Shown: in pieces, positions 26,380 through 35,391 of the stretch
Layout of the letters: each line of letters begins with the position of its first letter
Numbering within the stretch: position 1 is the stretch's first letter
From: CAIPAT01 sp041665605
GTDB lineage: Bacteria; Verrucomicrobiota; Lentisphaeria; Victivallales; Victivallaceae
Reading direction: 5' to 3'
Assembly (NCBI GenBank): GCA_041665605.1
Contig: JBAYIO010000003.1
Span: 41,721-105,720 of the forward strand
Length of the DNA: 64,000 nt
The notes under the pieces: generated by a model
Database searches by the model: none
Seen by the model: only the letters and a program-made list of their open reading frames with translations
Told to the model about the DNA's origin: nothing
Translations under genes and position numbers: made by a program

Positions 26380-26733
26380 ATGAATCTCTATGTAGGCAAC
26401 CTCTCGTTCAAGACCACAGACGCATCACTCCAGGAAGTATTCCAGGCGCACGGAAAAGTCGAATCTGCCCGCGTTGTCATGGACCGCGATTCCGGACGCT
26501 CCAAGGGCTTCGGCTTTGTCGAAATGTCCAACAGCGAAGAAGCCACGGCTGCAATCAATGCACTCAATGGCACTGATCTCGACGGCAGAAGCATCAATGT
26601 GAATGAAGCCCGTCCGAAACCCGAAGGCGGCGAACGTCGCAGTGGCGGTGGATTCGGTGGCGGCGAACGTCGCAGTGGCGGCGGCGGATTCGGTGGCGGC
26701 CGCAGTGGCGGCGGCGACCGCAGAAGCTACTAA
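26380..26733 (+). CDS. RRM-domain, glycine-rich RNA-binding protein
   Basis: The 117-aa protein has one RNA recognition motif with RNP2 (LYVGNLSF, residues 2-9) and RNP1 (SKGFGFVEM, about 42-50). A Gly/Arg/Ser-rich tail follows (repeated GGGFGGGERRSGG). This architecture matches bacterial cold-inducible RNA-binding proteins, which act as RNA chaperones. GGAAGAAG precedes ATG 26380, the leader has several stems, and a strong terminator follows, so it is likely monocistronic. Confidence 0.93.
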   Translation: MNLYVGNLSFKTTDASLQEVFQAHGKVESARVVMDRDSGRSKGFGFVEMSNSEEATAAINALNGTDLDGRSINVNEARPKPEGGERRSGGGFGGGERRSGGGGFGGGRSGGGDRRSY

Positions 26734-26759
26734 GTTTCAGTAACGCCTGAGCGTTTTCA

Positions 26760-26796
26760 TAGCCGGCAGGAAAATTCTGCCGGCTATTTTATTTTT
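26760..26796 (+). terminator. Intrinsic terminator of the RRM gene
   Basis: TAGCCGGCAG and CTGCCGGCTA form a perfect 10-bp stem with a GAAAATT loop (26760-26786), followed by TTTTATTTTT. Confidence 0.92.
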
Positions 26797-26989
26797 CACA
26801 TATACTCCGCGCGGCTGCGGGATTGCGACCTTTTGATTTTGGATTCGCACTCTTCGAGGCCTTCGATACCCTGGTATCGGCAGCCTCTCAGAATACGAAC
26901 CAAATCTCAAAATCTTCGCAATCTATTGTTAAATTTTCAGCCGTGCAGAGTATAAAATGGACAACAAATAGCTGACGGATGATAATTTA

Positions 26990-28246
26990 ATGATGCTGCC
27001 GCATAATCTGCCGCGCGGCAATTCTCAGAATAGAATTGCCGTCAGGGTTAAGGACAAAGGGGCCAGGGCTTTGCGCCAGGGGCACCCGTGGCTTTTTGAA
27101 GATTCCATTGAAAAAATATCCCGCGACGGCAAACCGGGTGACGTCGCTGTCGTTTTCGATCAGGATAAATCTGTGCTCGGGGCAGGGCTGTATGACCCGT
27201 CCTCCCCGGTTCGCGTCAAAGTGCTCTCCTTCGGACCTTCAAAGCTGCCGGTCGGGCCGGAGCTTTTTCGCAGGCTCTGCCTTGAGTCCAAACAGTTGCG
27301 CGACGGCAAACTTCCCGCCGGGACCAATGCGTGGCGGCTGATCAACGGCGAGTCGGATGCGTTTCCGGGGGTGATCGCCGATAAATATGCGGATGTGCTG
27401 GTGCTGAAGGTTTACTCGCCGGCATTCATTCCGTGGCTGGGCGACATTGCGGACTGTTTGTTTGAGCTTTATCCGGAGCTGCGGCGGATGGCGGTACGTT
27501 TTTCGCGCGAAGTTCAGCGGATGCCCGATGAGGTCAGATTCGGATTGCCCGACGGAACTCTGATCGCGGACGGTTCGCCCGCATGGGATGGCGCGGTGCA
27601 GTTTCTTGAGAACGGGATTATTTTTGAAGCCGATGTTAAATCCGGGCAGAAAACCGGTTTTTTCCTTGATCAGCGCGACAATCGCGCCGCGGTCGGCGAA
27701 CTCGCGCAAGGCACCGGCAAGGTCCTTAATTTATTTTCATATTCCGGCGGCTTCTCACTTTATGCCGCACGGGCCGGGGCGGCGGAAGTTTACAGCGTTG
27801 ATTTCAGTAAACACGCGATCGCCGCGGCCTGCCGCAATTTTGCGTTGAATGCCAATGACCGCAATATCGCCGCATGCAGGCACTGCGGGATCTCCGGGGA
27901 TGCCTTTGCGGTCATGGATGATCTGGACAAAAACAAAAACCTGTTTGATATAGTAGTAGTGGACCCCCCTTCATTTGCCAAGTCGGCGGCGGAAAAAGAC
28001 ACGGCAATGAAGTCTTATGCCAGGCTGGCGCGGTCGGCGGTGAAACTGATCCGGAAGAACGGGATTCTGGTTTTCGCCTCGTGCTCCAGCCGAATATGCG
28101 CCGATGAGCTGTTTGAAGTTGTTCACCAGACTGCCGCGTCCGCCGGCCGCCCGCTGGACGAATTCATGCGGACCAGCCATGCGGTCGATCATCCCGCCAA
28201 ATTCAAGGAATCAAGTTACCTGAAATGTCTTTACGCCAGAGCCTGA
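26990..28246 (+). CDS. Class I SAM-dependent 23S rRNA methyltransferase (RlmI-like)
   Basis: The 418-aa enzyme has an N-terminal PUA-like domain (RVKDKGARALRQGHPWLFEDSIEKI). A Rossmann methyltransferase follows, with VKSGQKTGFFLDQRDNR, LNLFSYSGGFSLYAARAGAAEVYSVDFS (SAM loop) and DIVVVDPPSFAKS (the PPSF-type active-site motif), then FASCSSRI. RlmI methylates a cytosine of 23S rRNA at C5; related proteins vary in target. The double ATG at 26990/26993 leaves the exact start open. Confidence 0.9.
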   Translation: MMLPHNLPRGNSQNRIAVRVKDKGARALRQGHPWLFEDSIEKISRDGKPGDVAVVFDQDKSVLGAGLYDPSSPVRVKVLSFGPSKLPVGPELFRRLCLESKQLRDGKLPAGTNAWRLINGESDAFPGVIADKYADVLVLKVYSPAFIPWLGDIADCLFELYPELRRMAVRFSREVQRMPDEVRFGLPDGTLIADGSPAWDGAVQFLENGIIFEADVKSGQKTGFFLDQRDNRAAVGELAQGTGKVLNLFSYSGGFSLYAARAGAAEVYSVDFSKHAIAAACRNFALNANDRNIAACRHCGISGDAFAVMDDLDKNKNLFDIVVVDPPSFAKSAAEKDTAMKSYARLARSAVKLIRKNGILVFASCSSRICADELFEVVHQTAASAGRPLDEFMRTSHAVDHPAKFKESSYLKCLYARA

Positions 28247-28260
28247 AATCGGACCTTCTT

Positions 28261-28401
28261 TTACTGACTGCGGCGGCGTGCGATTTCTGCTGGAACGGCA
28301 TGGATTGCCATGCCGTCCATTATCGCATGCCAACTGTCGCGCTGGCGCGATTCCGGCATATCCCCGGCAATGCCCATGATGATGCCGCCTGTTGATTCCA
28401 T
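28261..28401 (-). pseudogene. Remnant of a URO-D-family gene 3' end
   Basis: This 46-codon minus-strand frame reads GGIIMGIAGDMPESRQRDSWHAIMDGM. It aligns with the C-terminus of the intact URO-D-family protein encoded at 34230-35300 (DGIIMGITEDIPESRWRDSCRAIMDGL). The match continues at DNA level over about 100 bp and then stops on both sides. No other part of the gene remains. It is probably a decayed duplicate, or a scar left when a paralogous locus was rearranged next to the promoter at 28484. Confidence 0.75.
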
Positions 28402-28731
28402 TTAGTCCAGAGAAATCGATCATTCTTTCCGCAATTTCATTACTGCGCCAGGAATAAAATCTTTAAAAAGCGGGATTCATCTCTTGACATTCGAACCGGT
28501 TCGATATATAATAAAACATAGATGAATTCAAAAATAACAACTCGCTGGAACTAGCATTTTGGTGTAGATATCCGCTCAATGCAGTTTGCAGTCAAGTATA
28601 TGGCACGGCTATCCGGGGGCGGTCAATGCGGACAGATGGCTGCAAGCCAGAAATGTTTGAGACGCCAATTTTATTGTCAGTGCAGGTTCCGCCAGAAGTG
28701 AAAGAACAACGCAAGAGAGGAGAAAACAGTA
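28402..28731. other. Promoter/leader region of the 28.7-34.2 kb glycan operon
   Basis: No gene is seen. The stretch holds the promoter and operator at 28484-28512 and a leader of about 210 nt before the stunted prepilin-like gene. No clear hairpin or riboswitch was recognised in the leader. A GAGAGGAG site lies just upstream of ATG 28732. Confidence 0.6.
28484..28512 (+). promoter_or_regulatory. Consensus sigma70 promoter with palindromic operator in the spacer
   Basis: TTGACA (28484-28489) and TATAAT (28507-28512) are both perfect hexamers at 17-bp spacing. The spacer contains TCGAACCGGTTCGA (28491-28504), a perfect 14-bp palindrome with the central CpG typical of LacI/GalR-type sites. A repressor bound there would block RNA polymerase. 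No LacI-type gene is adjacent; the GntR-type regulator at 48836 and the AraC-type one at 35392 are the only candidates in the window. Confidence 0.85.
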
Positions 28732-28965
28732 ATGAAGAGCGTTAGATTTACTATTATTGAACTTTTAATAACCATTGCTATCATCGCGATATTAGCTTCG
28801 ATGCTGCTGTCCGCCTTAAATAAAGCGCGGGAGCGTGGACGTGCCGCCACTTGCATGAATAATCTTAAAACTATCGGCATGGTGATGCATTCATACGTCG
28901 GCGATAATAATGATTACATAATCCGGAGTTATGACAGCACAGCCAATCCTGCCTGGCGTGTGTAA
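28732..28965 (+). CDS. Stunted DUF1559-type prepilin-like protein (77 aa)
   Basis: The N-terminus MKSVRFTIIELLITIAIIAILASMLLSALNKARERGRAATCMNNLKTIGMVMHSY is the type IV pilin-like helix and following block of the DUF1559 family. The protein stops after 77 residues, whereas members usually have 200-350 and end in a DGH-type motif. The family cleavage-site Gly is Arg here. It is first in the operon and 22 bp from the next gene. It may be a broken gene or a short signal-bearing leader. Confidence 0.7.
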   Translation: MKSVRFTIIELLITIAIIAILASMLLSALNKARERGRAATCMNNLKTIGMVMHSYVGDNNDYIIRSYDSTANPAWRV

Positions 28966-28987
28966 TTATTAAAAAGGACATCAAGAC

Positions 28988-29779
28988 ATGCACAAAATGA
29001 TATTATCAGGATTATCCGCGGTAAAGAGATGGGGCGTTGCCGCAAACACGCAGAAAACGGGAAAAAGAATCTCCGCGTTATTTTCTGCTGTGGCGTTAAC
29101 CTGGAGCTTCAATGCGACTGCCGCTGTATTGATGTCGGATGATTTTGAACGGGAATATAACAGCTCTGATGCCGCGCTTAAAAGTTATGGGAACCTTGGA
29201 ACCACCCGGGAAGGATATAAGTGGGGGCGGAGGGATTTAGACAGGAACGGGCCTGATGTTCATCTGCCCGGCATCCTTGAATATACAAAAGGCAATAAAG
29301 GACTTGTCTGGAAGTGTCCCTGCAGAACGACAGATATTATTTACCTTGATAAGAAAGTTAAAGATTTCAAGCTGGAATTTGACTACTTCCGTACCGGAGA
29401 ACCTTCTTCTCAAGGCATTACTGTCAATTTTCGAATGTCCAAAGTGACGGCGGCGGTTTCCGATGGCGGCAAGCCGGACGGTTATGCCTTGCAAATCATG
29501 CCGCTGTCCAAAGATGGAATGAAAATAAAACTGCTCAGCAACTATGGTCTTGCAAAGGAATCCACAGAAATCTACACCGGACAACTTGGCGGACATATAT
29601 GCATAGCTACAAAAGGCAGTAATATAAAAATCTATATTGGCGAAACATTGGCGCTGGATATTACTGATACGACAGAAAATCCGTCCAGAAATGCAGAGGG
29701 ATTTTTTAGCATCCAGTGCAATCAATGGGTTAACGGAGATCACTGTGTTGATAACTGGAATGTCACTACAACAGAATAA
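28988..29779 (+). CDS. Secreted DUF1080/concanavalin-like protein
   Basis: The 263-aa protein has a long N-terminal extension and signal peptide ending near TATAA (about residues 30-46). The mature beta-sandwich has VLMSDDFEREYN at the start, KDFKLEFDYFRTG, IYTGQLGGHICIATKGSNIKIYIGETLALDITDTTE and a final WNVTTTE. The LEFDYR-like strand and the G-x-I-x-L block recall DUF1080/LamG glycan-binding or 3-keto-disaccharide hydrolase folds. It sits between the prepilin-like gene and the GH84-like gene. Confidence 0.65.
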   Translation: MHKMILSGLSAVKRWGVAANTQKTGKRISALFSAVALTWSFNATAAVLMSDDFEREYNSSDAALKSYGNLGTTREGYKWGRRDLDRNGPDVHLPGILEYTKGNKGLVWKCPCRTTDIIYLDKKVKDFKLEFDYFRTGEPSSQGITVNFRMSKVTAAVSDGGKPDGYALQIMPLSKDGMKIKLLSNYGLAKESTEIYTGQLGGHICIATKGSNIKIYIGETLALDITDTTENPSRNAEGFFSIQCNQWVNGDHCVDNWNVTTTE

Positions 29780-29803
29780 TTATATTTTGAAAGGAGTTTA
29801 TCG

Positions 29804-32056
29804 ATGAGTAGAAAATTTATCCGTCGTTTGCTGGCGTTATTGCTGATGGGTTCTGCTGCGGGGGCATATGCTCAGCAGTTGAACTATACCGGAAAAGTTA
29901 CTCCTGCTCCGCAGCAGGTTATCAGCCAATGGGAGTCTCTGCCCGTTTCCGGAGGCAACTTTGAAGTTATTGTGGCGGCGAATGCGCACAATGCGGTAAC
30001 GCTTGGAAAAAATCTGCTGATCGAGCGGGTGAAAAGTTTTAAAGCGGAAGACGGCTCAAAAAGCGCCGGGGCAGTAACGGTTGTCCTTGGAGAATTGAAA
30101 GATGAAAACATCCGGAACGCGCTTGATAAATATAATGTAAAACTGGATAAATCTATAATTCCGGAAGGCAATAAGCAGGGATATTTTATCCGAGTGGTCA
30201 AGGCTGGCGAAAAAAATGTGATCATCGCCGCCGGGACCGGGCATCGCGGAGCTTTTTATGCAGCCATGACCATTCTCCAGTCCATCGGGCTTGAAGACGG
30301 ACATTTAATTCTTCACTGCGCCGATATTAATGACTGGCCCGTCTGGCGGGAGCGTTATTTTGGCGACTATGTAATACCAGCCCAGGAGCAGTTGATTACT
30401 TATCTTGCCAGAAATAAAGTGGACGGTTATGCTTGTCAGTACAGACGGGAATGGCGGGATTTCAAGCCTGAAGAGCTTTTGTACAACAAAAAGAACACCT
30501 GGAAGCAAGCCTTTGCACCGCTGAAAGAGTTCAATGACCGCTATGATCTGCTTGACTATATGTTTTTGATACATATTTATGCCGCCGCGCCGCGCGAATT
30601 CCCTATCCTTGATATTACGAAGGAAAAAGACGTCAATGATTTCATTGAGCGCTGCAGTTACGCCGCGGCGCTTGGCTTTAATCATATTATGGTGCTGGCG
30701 GACGACTGGACGCCAACTCAGAAAGGCGATTATGTGTGTCCGAATAAATCCGAAAAAGAACGGTTCGATAACTCCGTCGGCCGCGCTCACGGCTATCTGA
30801 TGAAGAGGATTTACGAGGCGCTCAAGCCTAAATACCCCAGTTTGAAATTGGCGTTCTGTCCGGCGCCGTATTCGCTCTATGAGCATGACGTTCCCGGGCG
30901 GGTTTCGCATCAGCAGTATTTGATGGATATGGCAAAAGAACTGCCGGATGATATTTATGTGGTCTGTACCGGGCCGGATATCCGTTCCAATCATGTAAAC
31001 AAAGAGGATTATGATCTTTATGTAAAGAAATATATGGCCGGGCAGAAGTCATACCTGTGGGATAATTCAGGCGGCCCCATGCCGGTGCCGCGCTGGGAGA
31101 CCAAACTTTATGACGGCTTTGAAAAGGACAGTGACGGGATAATTTTCATAAACACTTTCGTCTTCAGTTGGCCCTGGCTTACGCCTTTTGCGCTGGGGAC
31201 TAATGATTATCTTTGGAATCCGCGGGGATATAACGCTGTCGCCTCTCACCAGGATATCGTTGAGAAACTTTACGGCAGGGGCAGCTATAAACCCGTCAAG
31301 CAGTATATTGAGGTTTATCAGGCTATAAATTCAGGGGACAAAAATGCAAATTTCAAAGACCTTGAAAATGCGGTAAGGGAAATGAAAAAACTGAAGATGA
31401 ATACTCTGCCCATTGAAAAAGGATTTGACAAGCTGCGGGCTAAATTCACGGCGGTTGTTCCGAGCTTAAAAGTCAAAAAAGTTAAAATGCCGCCGGTGCT
31501 TGACGGTAAGCTGGATGATACCTGCTGGGCGGAGGCGGATGACTTTAAGTTTACCGCCTGGGAGAAGGGCAAGTCCGTGAATCCGGGTTCGGGCAAGGTA
31601 TGCCATGACGGAAAAAACCTTTATCTTGCATTCCGTTTTGAACATGCCAGTCCGCTGAAGAAACCTGTAATTGACGGACACGACGGGCCGGTATATGCGA
31701 ATTCCGACGCCTGTGAGATTTTCCTGGAAGGAGAAAAAACCGGCGGCTATGGACATCTTTCATTCGACCACGAGAAAAACCTCTTTGACGAAACCAGAGT
31801 TCAATCCCTGGGGCTTGCCTGGAATCCGGATTGGGATGTGGCCGTTGACAAGGATAAAGGAGTCTGGACCGCCGAGGTTAAAATCCCGTTCAGATCAATG
31901 GTCCCGGTGATCGAGACGCCTGTCGGCAAAGGAACTATATGGCGCGCCAATTTCTGCCGTTCCTATGCCACCGAAGGTGAAATGTCCTGCTGGTCGCCCA
32001 CGTACGGCAATTCTTTCCATACCACAGAATTCTTCGGACGTTTAATTTTTGAATAG
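29804..32056 (+). CDS. Secreted GH84/GH20-like glycosidase with C-terminal CBM9-type domain
   Basis: The 750-aa protein has a signal peptide (to about AYAQ, residue 24). A GH20b-type N-domain (GYFIRVV...IIAAGTGHRGAFYAAMTILQ) comes next. The catalytic-barrel-like region includes WRERYFGDYV and FNHIMVLADDWTP; the paired Asp resembles the GH84 O-GlcNAcase/NAGidase acid pair. The C-terminus PPVLDGKLDDTCWAEADDFKFT...CHDGKNLYLAFRF...AEVKIPFRSM is a CBM9-type domain. Predicted target is an N-acetylhexosamine-containing glycan. It overlaps no neighbour and uses a GGAG site. Confidence 0.72.
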   Translation: MSRKFIRRLLALLLMGSAAGAYAQQLNYTGKVTPAPQQVISQWESLPVSGGNFEVIVAANAHNAVTLGKNLLIERVKSFKAEDGSKSAGAVTVVLGELKDENIRNALDKYNVKLDKSIIPEGNKQGYFIRVVKAGEKNVIIAAGTGHRGAFYAAMTILQSIGLEDGHLILHCADINDWPVWRERYFGDYVIPAQEQLITYLARNKVDGYACQYRREWRDFKPEELLYNKKNTWKQAFAPLKEFNDRYDLLDYMFLIHIYAAAPREFPILDITKEKDVNDFIERCSYAAALGFNHIMVLADDWTPTQKGDYVCPNKSEKERFDNSVGRAHGYLMKRIYEALKPKYPSLKLAFCPAPYSLYEHDVPGRVSHQQYLMDMAKELPDDIYVVCTGPDIRSNHVNKEDYDLYVKKYMAGQKSYLWDNSGGPMPVPRWETKLYDGFEKDSDGIIFINTFVFSWPWLTPFALGTNDYLWNPRGYNAVASHQDIVEKLYGRGSYKPVKQYIEVYQAINSGDKNANFKDLENAVREMKKLKMNTLPIEKGFDKLRAKFTAVVPSLKVKKVKMPPVLDGKLDDTCWAEADDFKFTAWEKGKSVNPGSGKVCHDGKNLYLAFRFEHASPLKKPVIDGHDGPVYANSDACEIFLEGEKTGGYGHLSFDHEKNLFDETRVQSLGLAWNPDWDVAVDKDKGVWTAEVKIPFRSMVPVIETPVGKGTIWRANFCRSYATEGEMSCWSPTYGNSFHTTEFFGRLIFE

Positions 32057-32066
32057 AAGCTGTATT

Positions 32067-34214
32067 ATGAAAAAAAACTGGAAATGGAATCCGTTTGTTC
32101 AACATGCCCGCGCCGCCGCGCAAGCGGTTGTCGATGACGAAAATGGCGCATGCGTCGAAGTCATTCCCGTATGCGGATGCCGGCTGGGCGACAAGTTAAA
32201 GACCGGCGAGGTTTACGCTGAAATACCCGGCCAAGGAACGCAGCGCCTGGATCATTACCTGTTCAGGCGCATCCTGGTCAATGAAATGGAATATGACGGG
32301 AATTTAAACTACTGGAGAATTGAGTTTCTTTTTGACATGCGCAGAGATAATTATATCGCTGCGGAATTTATCCAGTTTTCCATGCGAAAGATGCTGGTCA
32401 AGCTGACCGCCTGCAATCAAACCGACGAGACCGCAAAATGGATGTTTTCATTCCTGATCGCGCCGAACCGGTTGCTTGAAGCGGTAAAACTGAACAGCAG
32501 ACAGCTCCTCCTGCCGGAAAATATAAAATTCGGGTTTGCCGGTGACAAGGAATGGTTTAACTCCCCGCCGCTCAGCACCTCGTCCGGTCCGGGCGGCATG
32601 CTTTTTGACTGGGGTCCTTTACGCCAGGGCAGCCGGGAATTTATCAATTTCTTTGATGAGTGGGTTGTTCCGCCGGGCCGGACAGAGTCGCGCTGGGTCG
32701 CGCTGGGCGACGTGGAAAATGACTTCGTGACCAGTAATACAGCCGTACTGAAGGAATATTTTGACAACAAGAAGCGAAGATATTCGCCGCCGCTAAGCCC
32801 TCAGGCAAACGACCCGTTCAAGGCTGGAATAATTCATCTGGCCAACCAGCTCAAGGTCAATCGCTGTTATCCGCCTTCCGTAAAGTACCGGGGCATGCCG
32901 GCCGCCATTTTTACACCGACGCCGACCATGGATATGGAATATTTCTGGGATGCAGGCTTCACGGCGGCCGGACTGGCGGTTTTTTCACCGGAACTGGCGG
33001 AGGAATGCATCGCACAATATCTGCCGCTGCAGGAGAATACCATCTTTCCGCACGTTGAAGGCGCAAAGGTTTTAATTCAGGTGCTTGCCGCATGGGAACT
33101 TTATCAGCAGACGGTTGACAAGCAGATTCTTGCCAGATTGTATCCGGGGCTGCACGAAGTGCTGTTATATGCATCAGGCAGGAAACCGTGGCCGGAAAAT
33201 CCGGACTTGCAGCTTGATTTCGACGGGATCATGACGCCGCCCGGGGGCGGCAGCGGACTTGACGATTCGCCGTCGCAGGTGTGGACCAGGGGATACGAAG
33301 TTGATTGGGCCAGACAAAACTGCTACTGGCAGAAACATATAGCGGTCAACCACTCCGGCAAACTGATCAGCACTGCTTCCTCCAACATGACCGCGTTTGT
33401 TATTCTTTCAGCCAAACTCCTTAAACAGATTTGCGGCGTACTGGAGCAGGAAGTCCCGCCGGTTTATGATGAAATCATCGGCAAATCCGAGTCCGCGCTG
33501 CAAAAATATTCATGGCAGCCGCAAACCGGGCATTTTCACTGGGTTGAGAACGCCACCAAAGAACCCGTGCCGTATTATGACCTCAGCGGCCTTTGCCCCC
33601 TGACTTCCGGCTCCTATGCGGATGAAGAACAAAAGAATATTATGCTGGAAAAACTGTCAGGCGTATACATGACCGGACACGGCTTGACTACGCTTGACCG
33701 AAACGCGCCGTTTTTCAGGACGGGTTACTACTGCGGAACAATCTGGCTGGCTTTTCACTGGACTTTCTGGAAAAGCCTTCTTGACTGCGGCAAACTTGAC
33801 GAAGCGGCGGTGCTTGCGAATTCAATCCTGAACACCTATGCGGCAAATTACCGGGAGGCCCCCATCTGTTATGAGCTGTTCGAGCTAGAGTCAGGCCGCG
33901 GCTGGGGCAATTTTCATTTCAGCGGACTCGGCTCCATCATCGTCAATTTATGGGCCGCCTACCGGAAACCCGGCACCGTAAGTTTCGGCTTTTTTGCAAC
34001 GCCGCATAAAATTGCTGTCGCCGGGGATCTAGGTTCCGCGGAAATCACCGTATCCACCCAACCCGGCGCGGGCTGCACAATTATCCTCCGCCCCGACACC
34101 GACTACCAGGTCTCCATGGACAATAAGTCACTTACCTTAAAAAGCGACCAGTACGGAATGATTAATTTCATGTTACCGAAAGCAGGCAAAGTTTCCATTG
34201 CAATTGCCGGATAA
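32067..34214 (+). CDS. (alpha/alpha)6 glycoside hydrolase (GH63/GH37-like)
   Basis: The 715-aa protein has an N-terminal beta domain and a six-hairpin helical domain: YFWDAGFTAAGLAVFSPELAEECI, a GLDDSPSQ motif (family GMDNSPR), SSNMTAFVILSAKLLKQI, YYCGTIWLAFHWTF and C-terminal PICYELFELESGRGWGNFHFSGLGSI. These mark the GH63/GH37/MGH-like clan that inverts alpha-glucosidic linkages. No signal peptide is seen, so it may act in the cytosol after uptake. I use ATG 32067; a TTG at 32049 would overlap the previous gene. Confidence 0.75.
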   Translation: MKKNWKWNPFVQHARAAAQAVVDDENGACVEVIPVCGCRLGDKLKTGEVYAEIPGQGTQRLDHYLFRRILVNEMEYDGNLNYWRIEFLFDMRRDNYIAAEFIQFSMRKMLVKLTACNQTDETAKWMFSFLIAPNRLLEAVKLNSRQLLLPENIKFGFAGDKEWFNSPPLSTSSGPGGMLFDWGPLRQGSREFINFFDEWVVPPGRTESRWVALGDVENDFVTSNTAVLKEYFDNKKRRYSPPLSPQANDPFKAGIIHLANQLKVNRCYPPSVKYRGMPAAIFTPTPTMDMEYFWDAGFTAAGLAVFSPELAEECIAQYLPLQENTIFPHVEGAKVLIQVLAAWELYQQTVDKQILARLYPGLHEVLLYASGRKPWPENPDLQLDFDGIMTPPGGGSGLDDSPSQVWTRGYEVDWARQNCYWQKHIAVNHSGKLISTASSNMTAFVILSAKLLKQICGVLEQEVPPVYDEIIGKSESALQKYSWQPQTGHFHWVENATKEPVPYYDLSGLCPLTSGSYADEEQKNIMLEKLSGVYMTGHGLTTLDRNAPFFRTGYYCGTIWLAFHWTFWKSLLDCGKLDEAAVLANSILNTYAANYREAPICYELFELESGRGWGNFHFSGLGSIIVNLWAAYRKPGTVSFGFFATPHKIAVAGDLGSAEITVSTQPGAGCTIILRPDTDYQVSMDNKSLTLKSDQYGMINFMLPKAGKVSIAIAG

Positions 34215-34229
34215 GTTGCGGTTTACCGG

Positions 34230-35300
34230 TCAGGCATACAGGCCGGGATTTTTCGCGGCGTGGTCGTCCAGGCCGTCCATGATGGCGCGGCAACTATCGC
34301 GCCAGCGCGATTCCGGAATGTCTTCGGTAATGCCCATGATGATGCCGTCCATCGAATCCAGTTCATCCAGAAGTTCAAGCGTCTTCTGCTTGACTTCGGC
34401 ATCCGGTTTCAGGTGGACGGAGGAAGGGAAATTCATCCAGATGACTTTATCCGGCCAGGCGGCACGGGCTTCTTTCAAAGTCATATCGGTGTCAGGCGCG
34501 GGAGTGAACGCTTCAATGTAATCCAGGGCGGTGCCGGCAACCGCCCCGGCAATCGGTCCGCAGTCGGCATCCAGGTGCGTGCCGATCAATTTGCCGTGCT
34601 TATGCATGATTTCCGCTGCTTCGTTGTAATGCTGGACATAGTATTTTTCAAATGTTTCGAGGCCGATGATGGAGGGGACCACATTGCCGCCGTAATTGGC
34701 ATGAGAAGCCGGTGATTGCGCGACAACCGGATAGATTTTCCGGCGGTTTGCCACCACCGCGTCATAAAGTTTAAGTATTTCATCCCGGTTATCCATCCAC
34801 TCCATGCAGAAATCCTGCATGCCGATGTAAAGACTTGAGATCAATGTCTGTAACGGCTCCAGTCCGAAACCGGCACGGAATATCGCATCGCCGCCGTGGG
34901 CTTTTTCCGCAGTGATAAAAGCATCATAGCACGGGACATAAGTTTCATCCTGAAACAGAAAGAGCAGCGCTTTGTAATCATCCGGTGTTTTAAATAACCG
35001 TTCGTGGACCCAGGATGTAAAACCCGCGGCTTCCTGCAGGCTGGTCAAACTGCCGCAAGGCGTTTCATACCATGTTCTGGTCAGGGTTTTGCCGTCTTCC
35101 GCATATACTTCGCTTTTAATTTTGACATTCGGCGTGCAAACCTTATATATCGGCGCCAGGCGGTTGACAATGCACAATCCGCGGTTCCGCATTTCACGTT
35201 CAGCCCGGCATTGCGGAATTTTCCCCTCGTATATGGTGAACGGAACCGAATCTGAATGTCCTCCGCGCAGCGAAATCATAACTTTATCACATGGTGTCAT
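34230..35300 (-). CDS. Uroporphyrinogen decarboxylase-family (URO-D) protein
   Basis: The 356-aa cytosolic protein has the URO-D barrel layout, with MHKHGKLIGTHLDADCGPIAGAVAGTALDYIEAFTPAPDTDMTLKEARAAWPDKVIWMNFPSSVHL. In this bacterial group such proteins are often methyltransferases or enzymes of sugar/aromatic ether metabolism and not haem enzymes; no hem gene is near. It is divergent from the AraC regulator at 35392, which may control it. A short decayed paralogue of its 3' end lies at 28261-28401. Confidence 0.85.
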   Translation of the reverse strand: MTPCDKVMISLRGGHSDSVPFTIYEGKIPQCRAEREMRNRGLCIVNRLAPIYKVCTPNVKIKSEVYAEDGKTLTRTWYETPCGSLTSLQEAAGFTSWVHERLFKTPDDYKALLFLFQDETYVPCYDAFITAEKAHGGDAIFRAGFGLEPLQTLISSLYIGMQDFCMEWMDNRDEILKLYDAVVANRRKIYPVVAQSPASHANYGGNVVPSIIGLETFEKYYVQHYNEAAEIMHKHGKLIGTHLDADCGPIAGAVAGTALDYIEAFTPAPDTDMTLKEARAAWPDKVIWMNFPSSVHLKPDAEVKQKTLELLDELDSMDGIIMGITEDIPESRWRDSCRAIMDGLDDHAAKNPGLYA

Positions 35301-35391
35301 GGTGCAACCCTCAATATTGATTATTTTGCTTGTTACATTATATTATATAACGCAAATAGCTTAATTAAAATGTAATAAATTGCTGATTTAT

